Shown: piece by piece, positions 19,751-29,923 of the stretch | Numbering within the stretch: the first letter of the stretch is position 1 | How the letters are laid out: every line of letters starts with the position of its first letter | Origin: Micrococcaceae bacterium Sec5.8 | GTDB taxonomy: Bacteria > Actinomycetota > Actinomycetes > Actinomycetales > Micrococcaceae | Length of the DNA stretch: 64,000 nt | Direction: 5' to 3' | NCBI GenBank assembly: GCA_039636775.1 | Contig: CP143429.1 | Location: forward strand, 1 to 64,000 | Translations under genes and position numbers: made by a program | Notes under the pieces: generated by a model | Told to the model about the DNA's origin: nothing | Seen by the model: only the letters and a program-made list of their open reading frames with translations | Database searches by the model: none

Positions 19751-21736
19751 CTAGGTTCCCTCTGACTTGCCAGTCTTGGTCGGCGAGGGTGTCGGGGTGG
19801 GCGTTGGCGTGGGGGTGGGTGTCGGCTCGGGACTAGGCGGCGGAGGCGGCGGCGGAGCCTTGGCTACGGTGACGCTGACGGTCTTGCCCTGTTCCACGAG
19901 GGCTTCCGCCACATCAGCCTGGCCGGTGACCTTTCCCGGCTCCACCTGGGAGTTTTCCACCTCCGTGGCATTCATGCCCAGACCAACAGCCTTCAGAGCT
20001 GCTTCCGCCTCGGCCCGGGGAAGTCCGATGAGTTGGGGAACCACCACCTTGCCGGTGGAGACGATGATTTCCACCGAGCTTCCGGCTGCCACGCTCTGGC
20101 CGGGGGCCGGATTGGTGGTGATCACGACGCCGGCGGGCACGGTGGGACTGTTGGCCATGGTGGTGCCGGGCGCCCCGGCGAGCCCGTTCTGGCGGAGGAC
20201 ATCGCGGGCAGCCGCTTCCGTGCGCCCGGGGAGGTCGGCAGGAATGGTGATGACACTGGGGCCCTCGGAGATGTTCAAGGTAATGTCCGAATTCGGATCC
20301 AGGGTAGTACCTGTGGCCGGGACAGTCCCGACGGCGAGTCCTTTGGCGATGCTCTCGTGCTGCATCCGGTTCAGCTGGGGTTTCAACCCGGCGTTGTAGA
20401 GCCTCTGGAGCGCCTCGGTCTCCGTCAATGACGTCACTGAAGGCACCAGGACCTTGGCCACTGGGGGCGGTGCCTGGTTCATCATGTTATAAAGCCAGAG
20501 ACCGCCTCCTGCCAGTACAAGGATAGTGACGATCATGAGGGCGGCGATCCACGTCCGGCGTCGGGATGTCTGGTGCTGGGTAACTTCCCGTTCGGGCGGA
20601 AGGACCAGCCGCAGGCTGCCGGCGTCCGCAGCGTCATATTGGACACTGTGTTCCCGCGGAGCGTGGGAAATATCGGCTGATGCGTCCGGCACGGGCCAGA
20701 GCCTGCCCGTGGGGGTCTCATCGAGGAACTTTGCGCCGGTCACCGGGATGGCCGTTGTTGCTGCGTTGTCCGGCGCCGGAACCGTATCGTTCGGGTTGGT
20801 GGGCGCTTCGCTAGCAGAGGGCGGAACGACTCCGACTCCGCTCCGCGCGGCCCGCAGGGCGCGGCGGAACGCCGCGGCATCCTGGAACCGGTCCGCACGG
20901 TTCTTTTGCAGCGCCTTCATCAGTACGCTGTCCAGGGCCTCGGAGACGTCGGGATTCAGGCTGCTGGCAAGCTCGGGAATTTCGCGAACGTGCTGGTAGG
21001 CGACGGAGACGGGACTGTCGCCAATGAAAGGGGGCCGGCCGGCCAGCATTTCGTACAACAGGCACCCGGCCGAGTACAGGTCGCTGCGGGCATCAACGGT
21101 CTCCCCGCGGGCCTGTTCAGGGGAAAGGTACTGAGCAGTGCCCACCACGGCCTGGGTTTGGGTCATGGTGGCCGCCGAGTCCGCCATGGCACGGGCGATC
21201 CCGAAGTCCATTACCTTGACGCTGTTGGAGTCCGGGCAGAACATCACATTGGCGGGCTTAATGTCGCGGTGGACGATCCCGGCCTTGTGGCTGTAATCGA
21301 GGGCCGAGAGCACTCCCAGCGTGAAGCCGATGGCTTGGTCAATGCTGACTTCATGGGCTTTGATCAAGTCACGGATGGTCCTTCCGGAAACGAACTCCAT
21401 GACGATGTACGGGACCCGGACAGTGTCCTCGTGATCGCCCGGGACAGCGTGGTCGCCGGTGTCGAAGATGGCAACGATGGACGAGTGGTTGAGTGCGGCC
21501 ACCGCCTGTGCCTCGCGCTTGAATCTCGCCTGGAACTGCGGATCCCGGGCCAGGTCCGGGCGGAGCAGTTTGACGGCCACGGTGCGGCCCAGCCTGGTGT
21601 CCACACCACGGAAGACGTCGGCCATGCCTCCGCGGCCGATGAGTTCACCCAGCTCATAGCGACCGCTGAGGACGCGCTGCGTGTTCGCGGGGCCGCGGTC
21701 CTCCCGGTGCGATGGGGGTTGGGGTGAAATGGACAT
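19751..21736 (-). CDS. pknB: PknB-type serine/threonine kinase with PASTA domains
   Basis: A transmembrane kinase controlling peptidoglycan synthesis and division. The kinase domain spans about 26-292 with GRGGMADVFRG, VKLLRP, HRDIKPANV and DFGIAR. One transmembrane helix follows at about 393-413. The outer part has three PASTA repeats (about 425-625), which in the family bind muropeptides or lipid II. The C-terminus is a Pro/Thr-rich low-complexity tail. It is the last gene of the fhaA-to-pknB operon, starting 6 bp after the pknA stop. Confidence 0.96.
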   Translation of the reverse strand: MSISPQPPSHREDRGPANTQRVLSGRYELGELIGRGGMADVFRGVDTRLGRTVAVKLLRPDLARDPQFQARFKREAQAVAALNHSSIVAIFDTGDHAVPGDHEDTVRVPYIVMEFVSGRTIRDLIKAHEVSIDQAIGFTLGVLSALDYSHKAGIVHRDIKPANVMFCPDSNSVKVMDFGIARAMADSAATMTQTQAVVGTAQYLSPEQARGETVDARSDLYSAGCLLYEMLAGRPPFIGDSPVSVAYQHVREIPELASSLNPDVSEALDSVLMKALQKNRADRFQDAAAFRRALRAARSGVGVVPPSASEAPTNPNDTVPAPDNAATTAIPVTGAKFLDETPTGRLWPVPDASADISHAPREHSVQYDAADAGSLRLVLPPEREVTQHQTSRRRTWIAALMIVTILVLAGGGLWLYNMMNQAPPPVAKVLVPSVTSLTETEALQRLYNAGLKPQLNRMQHESIAKGLAVGTVPATGTTLDPNSDITLNISEGPSVITIPADLPGRTEAAARDVLRQNGLAGAPGTTMANSPTVPAGVVITTNPAPGQSVAAGSSVEIIVSTGKVVVPQLIGLPRAEAEAALKAVGLGMNATEVENSQVEPGKVTGQADVAEALVEQGKTVSVTVAKAPPPPPPPSPEPTPTPTPTPTPTPSPTKTGKSEGT

Positions 21737-21742
21737 TGCGGC

Positions 21743-23599
21743 CTACGTTCCGGTGGGGCTCGGGGTCGGGGTCGGCGTTGTGGGAGCGGCCTTGGCCAGA
21801 TGGTAGGTCACGACGGAACCGGCGATGACATTGCTGCCCGAAGCGGGTTCGGCGCTGACGAAGGTGCCTGCCGCTTCCTTCTTGTTCGTGGGTGCCACGT
21901 CGGCGCCCTTGGCCCAGCGCAGGCCTGCGGCCTGGATGGCCTGCTGGACGGCAGCTTCGCTCGCGCCGGACTGCAGTGTCGGCACCGGCGCGGTCTCAGG
22001 AGCCTTGGTGGGCTCCGGTCCCTTGGAGTAGCTCACGGTGATGGTGTCGAAAGGCTGGACCTGGCCTGAGGGGTTGATGTCGATCACCGTTCCCGGCGTT
22101 GAGTCGTCAAAGACTTCAGCGCCGGTGACTTTCAGGTTCATCTTGCCAAGTTCACTGCGGACCTCGTTGTACGGGCGGCCGAGATAGCTTTCCGGTATCA
22201 CATTGATGGCAGCCGGCGTGGATTCCGTGGGTGTTGCCGAGCTGCTGGTGGGACTGGCACTCGAAGATGTGGGCGAGGCGCTGGTCGTCGTCGGCTGGGC
22301 GCTGGTCGTCGCCGCGGTGGCCGCGCTGGTGGTGACCGCGTTGCTGCTGGCCGGGGTCTGTGGGAACAGGATCCCGGCCTGGCTCAGCATCACGCCCACC
22401 AGGGCAAACAACACCAGCAGGATCAGGGCAACCAGCGGCCAGGTCCAAGGGCTGCGGCCGCGGCGCGCCGCTTCGTCGACGGGTTCGTCGTAGTCGTCGT
22501 CTTCCGGAATCCAGTTGCGTTCCGCAGCGAGGGCATTGTCGCGTGCAGGATTGTTGCTGGCGCCGTAGGCGCTTGTAGCGGCTGCCCCGGCAGCATGCCC
22601 CGCCGCGGCCCCCGCTCCGGCGGCGCCTACCACCGGCAAAGCTGATGTGGCCGACGTCGCGCGCTCTCCCGCGCTGATGACACCGGTCGTTGCCGTGGGA
22701 ACGTCCACGGGCGCCGTGATGGGCCCGGTCGCTGCCTCGAAGAGGAGCATGCCGGGAACTGCGGCGTGGGCAGCGGCGATGTCACCCTTGCGGATGGCTT
22801 CGGCTGCCTCGGAAAGTTTAAGGGCATCTGCCGGGCGGTTCTTGGGGTCCTTGGCCAGCATGGACATGAGCAGGGCACGGACCGGCTTGGGAAGTGATTC
22901 CGGCAGCGGCGGCGGCGCGTCGTTGACCTGGGCCAGGGCTATGGCGATCTGCGATTCGCCGGAGAACGGACGGCGTCCTGTGAGGCACTCATACCCGATC
23001 ACCCCCAGGGCATAGATATCCGAGGAACCGGTGGCAAGCTGGCCGGTCGCCTGTTCCGGGGCCAGGTACTGGGCGGTTCCCATCACCTGGCCGGTCTGGG
23101 TGAGCGGAACCTGATCCGCGAGGCGGGCGATGCCGAAGTCCGTGACCTTGACGCGGCCATCCGGGGTGATCAGCAGGTTGCCCGGCTTGATATCGCGGTG
23201 GACCAGGCCCTGCGCGTGGGCAACTGAGAGGGCGCGCGCCGTCTGGGCGATCATGGACAAGGTGCGGTCCGGGGAGAGCACCTGCTCGTGTTCGATAATG
23301 CTGCTCAGCGGCTGGCCCGGGACCAGCTCCATGACGAGATAGGCGGAGCCTTCTTCCTCGCCGTAGTCAAAGACGTTGGCGATCCCGACGTGGTTCAGCA
23401 GCGCAGTATGGCGGGCTTCGGCCCGGAACCGCTGGAGGAAACCGGGATCGCCCGTGTACTCCTCCTTGAGCACCTTGATGGCGACAATGCGGCCAAGGAT
23501 AAGATCTTTGGCTTTCCAGACTTCTCCCATGCCGCCGATCGCAATACGTGTCGTCAGCTGGAATCTGCCGCCGAGGGTGATTCCTGATGAAGGCCTCAC
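21743..23599 (-). CDS. pknA: PknA-type serine/threonine kinase with PASTA domains
   Basis: A second membrane kinase, 618 residues long. The kinase domain (about 8-265) shows [30 protein letters not shown] and [10 protein letters not shown] Ser/Ala-rich linker leads to a transmembrane helix at about 385-408 and two PASTA-like repeats at about 463-603. Mycobacterial PknA has no PASTA domains, so here both kinases could sense cell-wall ligands. The GTG start overlaps the pbpA stop by 4 bp (23596-23599). Confidence 0.95.
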   Translation of the reverse strand: MRPSSGITLGGRFQLTTRIAIGGMGEVWKAKDLILGRIVAIKVLKEEYTGDPGFLQRFRAEARHTALLNHVGIANVFDYGEEEGSAYLVMELVPGQPLSSIIEHEQVLSPDRTLSMIAQTARALSVAHAQGLVHRDIKPGNLLITPDGRVKVTDFGIARLADQVPLTQTGQVMGTAQYLAPEQATGQLATGSSDIYALGVIGYECLTGRRPFSGESQIAIALAQVNDAPPPLPESLPKPVRALLMSMLAKDPKNRPADALKLSEAAEAIRKGDIAAAHAAVPGMLLFEAATGPITAPVDVPTATTGVISAGERATSATSALPVVGAAGAGAAAGHAAGAAATSAYGASNNPARDNALAAERNWIPEDDDYDEPVDEAARRGRSPWTWPLVALILLVLFALVGVMLSQAGILFPQTPASSNAVTTSAATAATTSAQPTTTSASPTSSSASPTSSSATPTESTPAAINVIPESYLGRPYNEVRSELGKMNLKVTGAEVFDDSTPGTVIDINPSGQVQPFDTITVSYSKGPEPTKAPETAPVPTLQSGASEAAVQQAIQAAGLRWAKGADVAPTNKKEAAGTFVSAEPASGSNVIAGSVVTYHLAKAAPTTPTPTPSPTGT

Positions 23600-25053
23600 T
23601 TATTCAACACCGCCTCAAAGATCTTCTTCGCGTTCGGACTGGTTAGCTTTGCGCCGGTAGTGATGTCTACGCCTTCCATGACGATGGTTACAGCCACCTG
23701 CGGGTCGTTCGCCGGGGCGAACCCGGTAAACCATGAGTTGTTCAGGCCGTCGCCGAGTTCCGCGGTGCCGGTTTTGCCGGCCACCTTGACGCCGGGCACC
23801 GCCGCGGCGCGTCCAATGCCGTCGCTGACCACACTGACCATCCACTCGTTAATTTGCCGGGCGATGTCCGATGACGTGGAGGTCCGCAGCACCTGCGGTT
23901 TCGGCTCGCTGATGGGGCGCAGGTCCGGGGAGCGCACGGCCTTGATCAGGTTCGGCTGCATCTGCACGCCGCCATTGGCTATGGCCGCCGTCATCGTGTT
24001 GATCTGCAGCGGCGTGGCCCGGACGTCCCGCTGGCCGATTGAGGATTGCGCCAGGGAAGTGTCATCCAGCTCTTCGTCGGGGAAGAAACTCGGAGCAAAG
24101 TCCAGCTTCAACTGATCGCCAAAGTCTTGCCCGAAACCGAATTTCGCGGCTTGGTCGGCGATGGCTTTTTGCCCGAGATCCAGCGCGATGCTGGCGAAGG
24201 GGGTGTTGCACGATTGCTGGAGGGCGAAGGCGAACGTCGCGGTGTCGCGGGTGTAGCAGTTGCCGCCGGCATAGTTGGGCAGCCGGTACGCGATGCCGGG
24301 GAAGGACATCTCCGCAGGATTGGGCAGGGTGCTGTCCTTGTTGTATTTACCCGAGCCGAGGGCTGCGGCGGTGTCGACAATCTTGAAGACCGAGCCGGGA
24401 GCCAACAAGGCTCCGGTGGGCCCGCTGACGTTCTGGTTCAAGTTGATTCCCGGGACCTTGTTCAGTGCAGCGAAGTTAGCGGCCTCCGCTGCCGGATCCT
24501 GCGTGGCGATGAGGTTCGGGTCGTAGGAGGGCTTGGAGACCATGGCGATAATTGCACCGGTCTTCGGATTGGTCACCACGATTGAACCGCGCTGGCCATC
24601 GGGGATGAGATCGTAAGCGAGCTTTTGGATCTTGGGATCAAGCGTGAGCTCTACCGAAGCACCCTTGGGCTGGTTCCCCAGGAAGAGTTGGCCCACGCGG
24701 TCCAGGAACTGCTGATCCGAACTGCCCGCGAGCTCTTTGCCCATGGCTTTTTCAAGCCCGGTCACGCCGAAGCTGCGGGAGAAGTAGCCGGTGATGCCCG
24801 CGTAGGGCTCCGGCTGCGTGTACGTGCGTTGGAACTTGCAGCTTTCATCGGCAGCCACGGATTCCGCTACTGGCGTTCCGCCAACAATGATGGCGCCGCG
24901 GTCGTTGCAATAGTTCTGCAGCAGGGTGCGCTTGTTCCAGGCGTTGGCTTCCAGCTCGTCTGCGCCGACCACCTGGACATAGCTGAGGGCGCCAAAAATC
25001 AACACGAACATCGCGATCGCGGCGATCCAGGAATTACGAATGGCTTGGTTCAC
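23596..25053 (-). CDS. pbpA: Penicillin-binding protein A, class B transpeptidase
   Basis: Cross-links peptidoglycan together with its SEDS partner RodA, encoded just upstream. The 485-residue protein has an N-terminal anchor ([19 protein letters not shown]). The active-site serine is Ser221 in APGSVFKIV, with SSIGQ as the SxN-type motif and KTG at 427-429 (AGKTGTAE). GTG at 25053 overlaps the rodA stop by 4 bp and places the anchor at the N-terminus. The frame continues upstream to 25335, but only antisense to rodA codons. Confidence 0.96.
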   Translation of the reverse strand: MNQAIRNSWIAAIAMFVLIFGALSYVQVVGADELEANAWNKRTLLQNYCNDRGAIIVGGTPVAESVAADESCKFQRTYTQPEPYAGITGYFSRSFGVTGLEKAMGKELAGSSDQQFLDRVGQLFLGNQPKGASVELTLDPKIQKLAYDLIPDGQRGSIVVTNPKTGAIIAMVSKPSYDPNLIATQDPAAEAANFAALNKVPGINLNQNVSGPTGALLAPGSVFKIVDTAAALGSGKYNKDSTLPNPAEMSFPGIAYRLPNYAGGNCYTRDTATFAFALQQSCNTPFASIALDLGQKAIADQAAKFGFGQDFGDQLKLDFAPSFFPDEELDDTSLAQSSIGQRDVRATPLQINTMTAAIANGGVQMQPNLIKAVRSPDLRPISEPKPQVLRTSTSSDIARQINEWMVSVVSDGIGRAAAVPGVKVAGKTGTAELGDGLNNSWFTGFAPANDPQVAVTIVMEGVDITTGAKLTSPNAKKIFEAVLNK

Positions 25054-26501
25054 AGCTTGACCGCCTCGGTGGGAGCTTCCGGACTGTTCCGTCCCTTGCC
25101 GGGAACGGTGGCCGGCTTCGAAGGCATCTCGGGAATGACTTTCTGTGGGTCGGGTTGCTCGCCAGGGGCCAGCGGTGTCGTGTCGACCGGGCCGCGCGCC
25201 GCGTGCGAGATCATAAGCAGCAGCCCCACGATGATCCAGTTGGCGAGGAGGGAAGAGCCGCCGGCCGCCAGGAACGGTGTGGTGAGGCCTGTGAGCGGGA
25301 TGAGTCGGGTGACACCACCGATCACCACGAAGCACTGCAGTGCAATGGCAAAGGAGAGCCCGGTGGCCAGCAGCTTGCCGAACGCGTCCCGGGTACCCAG
25401 CGCCGCACGGAATCCGCGGGTGAAGAGCAGCAGATACATCAGGACAATCGCGAACAGGCCAATCAGACCCAGCTCTTCGCCGAATGAAGCGATGATCATG
25501 TCACTGTTAGCGAACGGAACCAGATTCGGCCGCCCCTGGCCGAAGCCGGTCCCCACCAGGCCACCGTTGGCCATGCCGAACAGCCCCTCGACGATCTGCA
25601 GGCTCCCGCCGAACTCGCGCCCGTAGACTTCGTCGGTGAAGGCGTTGACCCAGCCGTCAATCCGCAGGGCGACGTGGGAAAAGACCCGGGAGGCCACAAA
25701 TCCGCCCGCCGCCATGAGCCCGACGCCGATAATTACCCAGCTGATCCGGCTGGTGGCCACGTAGATCATGACCAGGAAGAGACCAAAGAACAGGATTGAG
25801 GAGCCAAGGTCCCGCTGGAAGATCAGCACCCCGATGCTCACCAGCCAGGCCGCCAGCATGGGTCCCATGTCCTTGAACCGCGGGAATTGCAGGGGACCGA
25901 CTTTGCGGCCCGCCAGCAGGATGAGGTCCCGGTTGGAGGAAAGATACCCCGCAAAGAATATGGCAAGGGTGATCTTGGCGATTTCACCCGGCTGGAAGGT
26001 CATGGAACCAAACCTGATCCAAACCCGGGCGCCCAGGATTTCGCCTGCGCTGATGCCGGGAACCAGCGGAAGGATGAGGAGGACGGCACTGACGGCCAGC
26101 GAAATGTACGTGAATCGGCGCAGAACACGGTGATCCTTGAGGAACCAGATAACGGCGATGGAAACTGCCATGGCCACGACAGTCCAGCGCAGCTGATTAT
26201 TGCCTGTGTCCTCCCCGATCCGGTCCAGCCGGTGGATCATGGCCAGCCCCAGACCGTTGAGCGCCACGACCAGCGGAAGCATAACCGGATCGGCATATTT
26301 TGCCCGGATGCGCAGAACAATGTGGAAGGCGAGGGCGGCCGCGGCTAGAAGGCTCGACTGGAACCAGAAGTCCGTGTCGAAGGCCTTCTGCTGGTCGACC
26401 CCCACCAGCGCATTGGCGCCGACGCCTACGGCGAGGGCAAGGACGAGGAGGACGAGTTCGGTGTTCCGTCGCGGCCTGGGCGTAGGATCGATGGGCGTCA
26501 T
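25050..26501 (-). CDS. rodA: SEDS-family glycosyltransferase RodA/FtsW
   Basis: A polytopic membrane enzyme that polymerises lipid II glycan strands. The 483-residue protein has about ten helices and family motifs RLDRIGEDTGNNQLRW, QPGEIAKITLAIF, FQRDLGSSILFFG and SDMIIASFGEELG. The pairing with pbpA fits the elongation pair RodA-PbpA. The C-terminal ~45 residues are hydrophilic and proline-rich. The ATG overlaps the pstP stop by 4 bp. Confidence 0.95.
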   Translation of the reverse strand: MTPIDPTPRPRRNTELVLLVLALAVGVGANALVGVDQQKAFDTDFWFQSSLLAAAALAFHIVLRIRAKYADPVMLPLVVALNGLGLAMIHRLDRIGEDTGNNQLRWTVVAMAVSIAVIWFLKDHRVLRRFTYISLAVSAVLLILPLVPGISAGEILGARVWIRFGSMTFQPGEIAKITLAIFFAGYLSSNRDLILLAGRKVGPLQFPRFKDMGPMLAAWLVSIGVLIFQRDLGSSILFFGLFLVMIYVATSRISWVIIGVGLMAAGGFVASRVFSHVALRIDGWVNAFTDEVYGREFGGSLQIVEGLFGMANGGLVGTGFGQGRPNLVPFANSDMIIASFGEELGLIGLFAIVLMYLLLFTRGFRAALGTRDAFGKLLATGLSFAIALQCFVVIGGVTRLIPLTGLTTPFLAAGGSSLLANWIIVGLLLMISHAARGPVDTTPLAPGEQPDPQKVIPEMPSKPATVPGKGRNSPEAPTEAVKL

Positions 26502-28183
26502 TTGACTCCCTCGCAGAGCGGAACTGTTGCGGCCGGGGACGGCGTGGCAGTCCCGGACGTGCCGGGGCTGGCAGTCTCACCCGGAGTCGCCGTCGGGGCC
26601 GGGCTGGTGGGCGTCGGGGACGCGGTGATGCATTCGTCGGCGGGGGCGGTGGTGCCTGTGCGCTCGAGGTTTTTGACGATCCGCTGGGCATCGTAAAGGT
26701 CCCGTGCCGGCACGGTCTGGCGTACACGCTGCTGGGAAAATTCAGGAAGATCTGACATCCGGATTTCGGTCACCGTTTCGAGGGTGGAGAGCTGGATGGG
26801 GCCAAGACGCTGGGAAACCCCGTTAAAGATGGCCACGTGCTGATCATGTTCTCCGATGTAGTACCGGGTCTGGGTCCAGGCGTAGCCCAGCCACAGACCC
26901 ACCGTGAGGACGGCAACGATGGCGGCGGCGATGGAGATCGTCAGCCAGCGTCGGGGCCGGACGGCGGGCGCATCGTCATCAACCTCGTCCTTCGTCTGTT
27001 CCGACTTGTGGGTCAGGACGGTCGCAGCGCGGCGGGCCATGGTGCGGCCGGCCACAGTGGGGATGGAGCCTGAGGCGGCGGCTATGGCGGCGGCGCCGAC
27101 GAGTTCGTGGGGACGGCCGGCCAGTTCCTCGCGCAGGACCTCGGCGGAGAGATGTTCGCCAAGGTGCGGATCGGTGGCGGTCCCGGGCTCGGCCTTTCGC
27201 CCCGCGTTGTCGGTCCTATGGTCTTCGGCGGGGCCTACGGATTTTTCCGGATCAGCGGGCCCACCCGACTCCTGCACTGTTTTCGCCGCACCGAACGTGC
27301 TTCCGGTCCGGCGGGTCTCGGTGGCGGAACCTGGGGTGGTGCCCGGGATGGACTGGGTCGTGGAAGGGACGACGTCGACGGCGGCCGTCCGGACGTCGTC
27401 GGTTGTTTGCTCGGTGATCTCCAGTATCACCACGGTGACGTTGTCCGGTGCGCCTGCCTCCAGGGTGAGGTCCACCAGCAGCTCGGCGCACTCACGCAGG
27501 TCCCTGGTCTCCCGGACAGTCCGTTCCACGACGTGGCCGGCCACGTAGTTCAGGCCATCGGAACAGAGAAGCCAGCGCTCACCCGGTTCGACCTCCAGGG
27601 TCGCCAGGTCCAGTTCGGGACTGGCATCGACGTCGCCGAGGACGCGCATGAGGACGTTCTTGTGGGGGTGGGTTTCGGCTTCCTCGGGCCGGAGCCGGCC
27701 TTCGTCGATGAGGCGCTGGACGAAGGTGTGGTCCACGCTGATCTGCTCGTATTCCCCGTTGCGAAGCCGGTACGCGCGGGAGTCGCCGATGTGGGCGAAG
27801 TGGAGCTTGCCTTCTGCCAGCAGAAGGGCGGTCACGGTGGTGCCCATGCCCGCCAGTTTGGGATTCATATGGACGAGTTCGGAGAGCAGCGAATTGGCGG
27901 TCTGGATCTCATCGGCAAGGATGGTGCCGGCGTCGCCGTCGTAGCCATCGCTGTCCAAATGCAGCATGTCCAGCACCGTGGCGGCGGAGGCAACGTCGCC
28001 GCCGGCGTGCCCGCCCATACCGTCTGCGACGACCGCGAGGTGCCGGCCCACGTAGGCGGAGTCGTCGTTTTTCGCCCGCACTCGGCCAACGTCCGACCGC
28101 GCGGCGTAGCGCATGATGAGCGGCCGCTTGGAGGCTGGGGGTGTGCGTTCGGCCTTGTCTGCGGGGAGATCCGGAGCAGGCAT
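26498..28183 (-). CDS. pstP: PP2C-type serine/threonine protein phosphatase
   Basis: Reverses phosphorylation by PknA/PknB. The catalytic domain (about 25-260) carries the metal-binding motifs VADGMGGHAGGD, HIGDSRAYR, SDGLNYV and GAPDNVTVV. A long linker, a transmembrane helix (about 405-428, SIAAAIVAVLTVGLWLGYAW) and an external Thr/Pro/Ser-rich C-terminal region follow. It is the only phosphatase in the operon, lying 2 bp from fhaB and overlapping rodA. Confidence 0.95.
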   Translation of the reverse strand: MPAPDLPADKAERTPPASKRPLIMRYAARSDVGRVRAKNDDSAYVGRHLAVVADGMGGHAGGDVASAATVLDMLHLDSDGYDGDAGTILADEIQTANSLLSELVHMNPKLAGMGTTVTALLLAEGKLHFAHIGDSRAYRLRNGEYEQISVDHTFVQRLIDEGRLRPEEAETHPHKNVLMRVLGDVDASPELDLATLEVEPGERWLLCSDGLNYVAGHVVERTVRETRDLRECAELLVDLTLEAGAPDNVTVVILEITEQTTDDVRTAAVDVVPSTTQSIPGTTPGSATETRRTGSTFGAAKTVQESGGPADPEKSVGPAEDHRTDNAGRKAEPGTATDPHLGEHLSAEVLREELAGRPHELVGAAAIAAASGSIPTVAGRTMARRAATVLTHKSEQTKDEVDDDAPAVRPRRWLTISIAAAIVAVLTVGLWLGYAWTQTRYYIGEHDQHVAIFNGVSQRLGPIQLSTLETVTEIRMSDLPEFSQQRVRQTVPARDLYDAQRIVKNLERTGTTAPADECITASPTPTSPAPTATPGETASPGTSGTATPSPAATVPLCEGVK

Positions 28184-28185
28184 GG

Positions 28186-28665
28186 CTACGGCCTCAATTC
28201 AATGACCGTCTTGCCGATTCTCACGGGAACACCCAGCTCAACGGGCAGTGCCCTGGTGAGCTGCTGATCGGCCAGATAGGTGCCGTTGGTAGAGCCCAGG
28301 TCCTCGATGAACCAGCGGCTGCCCTGCGGGAACAACCGGGCGTGGCGGCCCGAAGCGTAGTCGTCCTCCAGGACGAGGGTGGCTTCCTGTGCGCGGCCGA
28401 GCAGGATGGGGCTCGCTGCGAGCGGGATTGTGGTGCCCTTAAGGGGACCTTCGGTGACGACGAGTTGGCGGGGCTGCTGTTTGGCGGCCAGAGCCGGCTC
28501 GGCGAGGGCCGGGTTCTTGCGCACCTGCCGTGCCGTCGGCGCCCCCGCGGCCGCTTTGCTGCCGATCATGAGGTCGCGGCGCATCGCGGCGACAATGCTG
28601 AAGATCAGCACCCACAGGAGCAGGAGAAATCCGAAGCGGAGGGCGGTGATGGTCAGTTCACTCAC
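28186..28665 (-). CDS. fhaB: FHA domain membrane protein FhaB/FipA-type
   Basis: A 159-residue protein with an N-terminal transmembrane helix (ALRFGFLLLLWVLIFSIVAA) and a C-terminal forkhead-associated domain (about 70-155). The domain carries the phosphothreonine-binding signatures ILLGRA, YASGRHARLF and DLGSTNGTYL. In mycobacteria FhaB/FipA is phosphorylated by PknA and supports division. Its ATG overlaps the fhaA stop by 4 bp. Confidence 0.94.
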   Translation of the reverse strand: MSELTITALRFGFLLLLWVLIFSIVAAMRRDLMIGSKAAAGAPTARQVRKNPALAEPALAAKQQPRQLVVTEGPLKGTTIPLAASPILLGRAQEATLVLEDDYASGRHARLFPQGSRWFIEDLGSTNGTYLADQQLTRALPVELGVPVRIGKTVIELRP

Positions 28666-29408
28666 CGGCGGCCGCCTGGGTTGGCGGGCAAAAGGCGGAA
28701 GATGATTTTGGTCCGTCCCATAGTGATCGTGGTGCCGTCGGTAAGCTCCGAGGACCCCACGATCTTGTGGCCGTTGACGTAACTGCCGTTCGTGGAGCCC
28801 AGATCGACCGCCTGGGCGGTGCCCGGGCCCGTTCTGATTTCCAGATGGCGGCGGGAGACGCCGGTGTCGTCAATAAGGATGTCTGCTTCGGAGGAGCGTC
28901 CCAGCACAATCGAGGAAGCGTTGAGGGAATACCGTTGCCCGTCGATGTCCAGGACGGGTTGCATGCGCGCCGGCTGGCGTGTCGGCGCCGCCGGCATGCC
29001 AGGGTGGGAGGCCGGCGCTGCGCCGGCGGGGGTAGAGGACTTCTCGGTTCGGGACTTGATCTCGAAATCCCCGGTACGGCGTTCCTCGTCCCGGCGGAAG
29101 CTGATGCGGACGGGACCCTGGAGCGTGTAACCCTGGCTGCGCACGTGGTTGATGACGACGTCGCACAGCTCTTCAGCAAGTGGCGTGCCCCATTCCTGGG
29201 CGCGCTGGAAGTCGGAGTCGCTCAGGAGTACGTCGAAGACGTTGGGGGCCAGGGTCCGCCCGGCTGCGATCGTGATGGCCTTGTTGTCCACCTCGCGGCG
29301 AAGGTGGCTGGCGATCTCGACAGGCTCGACCTGTGCGCGCGAACCGGTGGAGAAGACTCCGCGGACGGCCTTTTCGATGCCGCGCTCGACTTTGTCCAGC
29401 AATCCCAT
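28662..29408 (-). CDS. fhaA: FHA domain protein FhaA with DUF3662 domain
   Basis: The 248-residue protein opens with a DUF3662 domain (about 1-125, GLLDKVERGIEKAVRGVF through RISFRRD). A linker rich in Ala/Pro follows, then an FHA domain (about 165-245) with IVLGRS, GVSRRHLEI and DLGSTNGSYVNG. FhaA homologues bind the pseudokinase MviN and regulate lipid II flipping. ATG at 29408 has AAAGGAG seven bases upstream. It heads the pkn operon. Confidence 0.95.
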   Translation of the reverse strand: MGLLDKVERGIEKAVRGVFSTGSRAQVEPVEIASHLRREVDNKAITIAAGRTLAPNVFDVLLSDSDFQRAQEWGTPLAEELCDVVINHVRSQGYTLQGPVRISFRRDEERRTGDFEIKSRTEKSSTPAGAAPASHPGMPAAPTRQPARMQPVLDIDGQRYSLNASSIVLGRSSEADILIDDTGVSRRHLEIRTGPGTAQAVDLGSTNGSYVNGHKIVGSSELTDGTTITMGRTKIIFRLLPANPGGRR

Positions 29409-29782
29409 GGTGCTTCTCCTTTCGTGACGGCTGCAGGGCAGCATTCGTTCCGGAACTCGGTTTCCCACATTTGCGGGAGCCCGCTGTTGGCGGGCACTCC
29501 TACATCAGATACTACTGGGCGAGTCTGGGAATGGCCCTAATGGACGTGGCGGCACCCTGCCGGAGAAATGCCGCTGCCGCGCGCTGACCTGCGCGGACAT
29601 TGGCATTGTCCGCCGCCGGCGAGGTCGCGGCAGCACGCCCCCGCGTCGTGCGCGGGCGCCAGCGGTGGTCCGCCCGGGGGCCGATTGGTGTTTTCCCGCA
29701 GTTGTCCGTTATGCTTGATCTCGCTGCTTTTACGAGGTTTGCGGCCGGCATTCCGGCCCGCAAGTGGCGTAAAGGAAGTTGC
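29409..29782. other. Intergenic region between fhaA and tRNA-Leu
   Basis: This region carries the divergent start signals of the fhaA operon (minus) and tRNA-Leu (plus). A hairpin GCCCGC/GCGGGC lies at about 29478-29494. A weak tRNA promoter (TTGGTG 29685-29690, TATGCT 29710-29715, 19-bp spacing) is possible. No gene is seen. Confidence 0.45.
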
Positions 29783-29865
29783 GCGCGAGTGGCGGAACGG
29801 CAGACGCGCTGGCTTCAGGTGCCAGTGTCCGAAAGGGCGTGGGGGTTCAAATCCCCCCTCGCGCA
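29783..29865 (+). tRNA. tRNA-Leu (CAG)
   Basis: An 83-nt class II tRNA. The acceptor GCGCGAG pairs with CTCGCGC, the anticodon stem is CTGGC/GCCAG, and the loop TTCAGGT has anticodon CAG. A long variable arm (TGTCCGAAAGGGCGT) and T-arm GGTTCAAATCC follow. CCA is not encoded. Confidence 0.97.
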
Positions 29866-29874
29866 CGCACATGA

Positions 29875-29909
29875 AAGAACCCCGATCTTCGGATCGGGGT
29901 TCTTTTTTT
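29875..29909 (+). terminator. Rho-independent terminator of tRNA-Leu
   Basis: A perfect 11-bp stem GAACCCCGATC/GATCGGGGTTC with a TTCG tetraloop is followed by seven T. Confidence 0.95.
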
Positions 29910-29923
29910 GCCCCGAAACCGGT

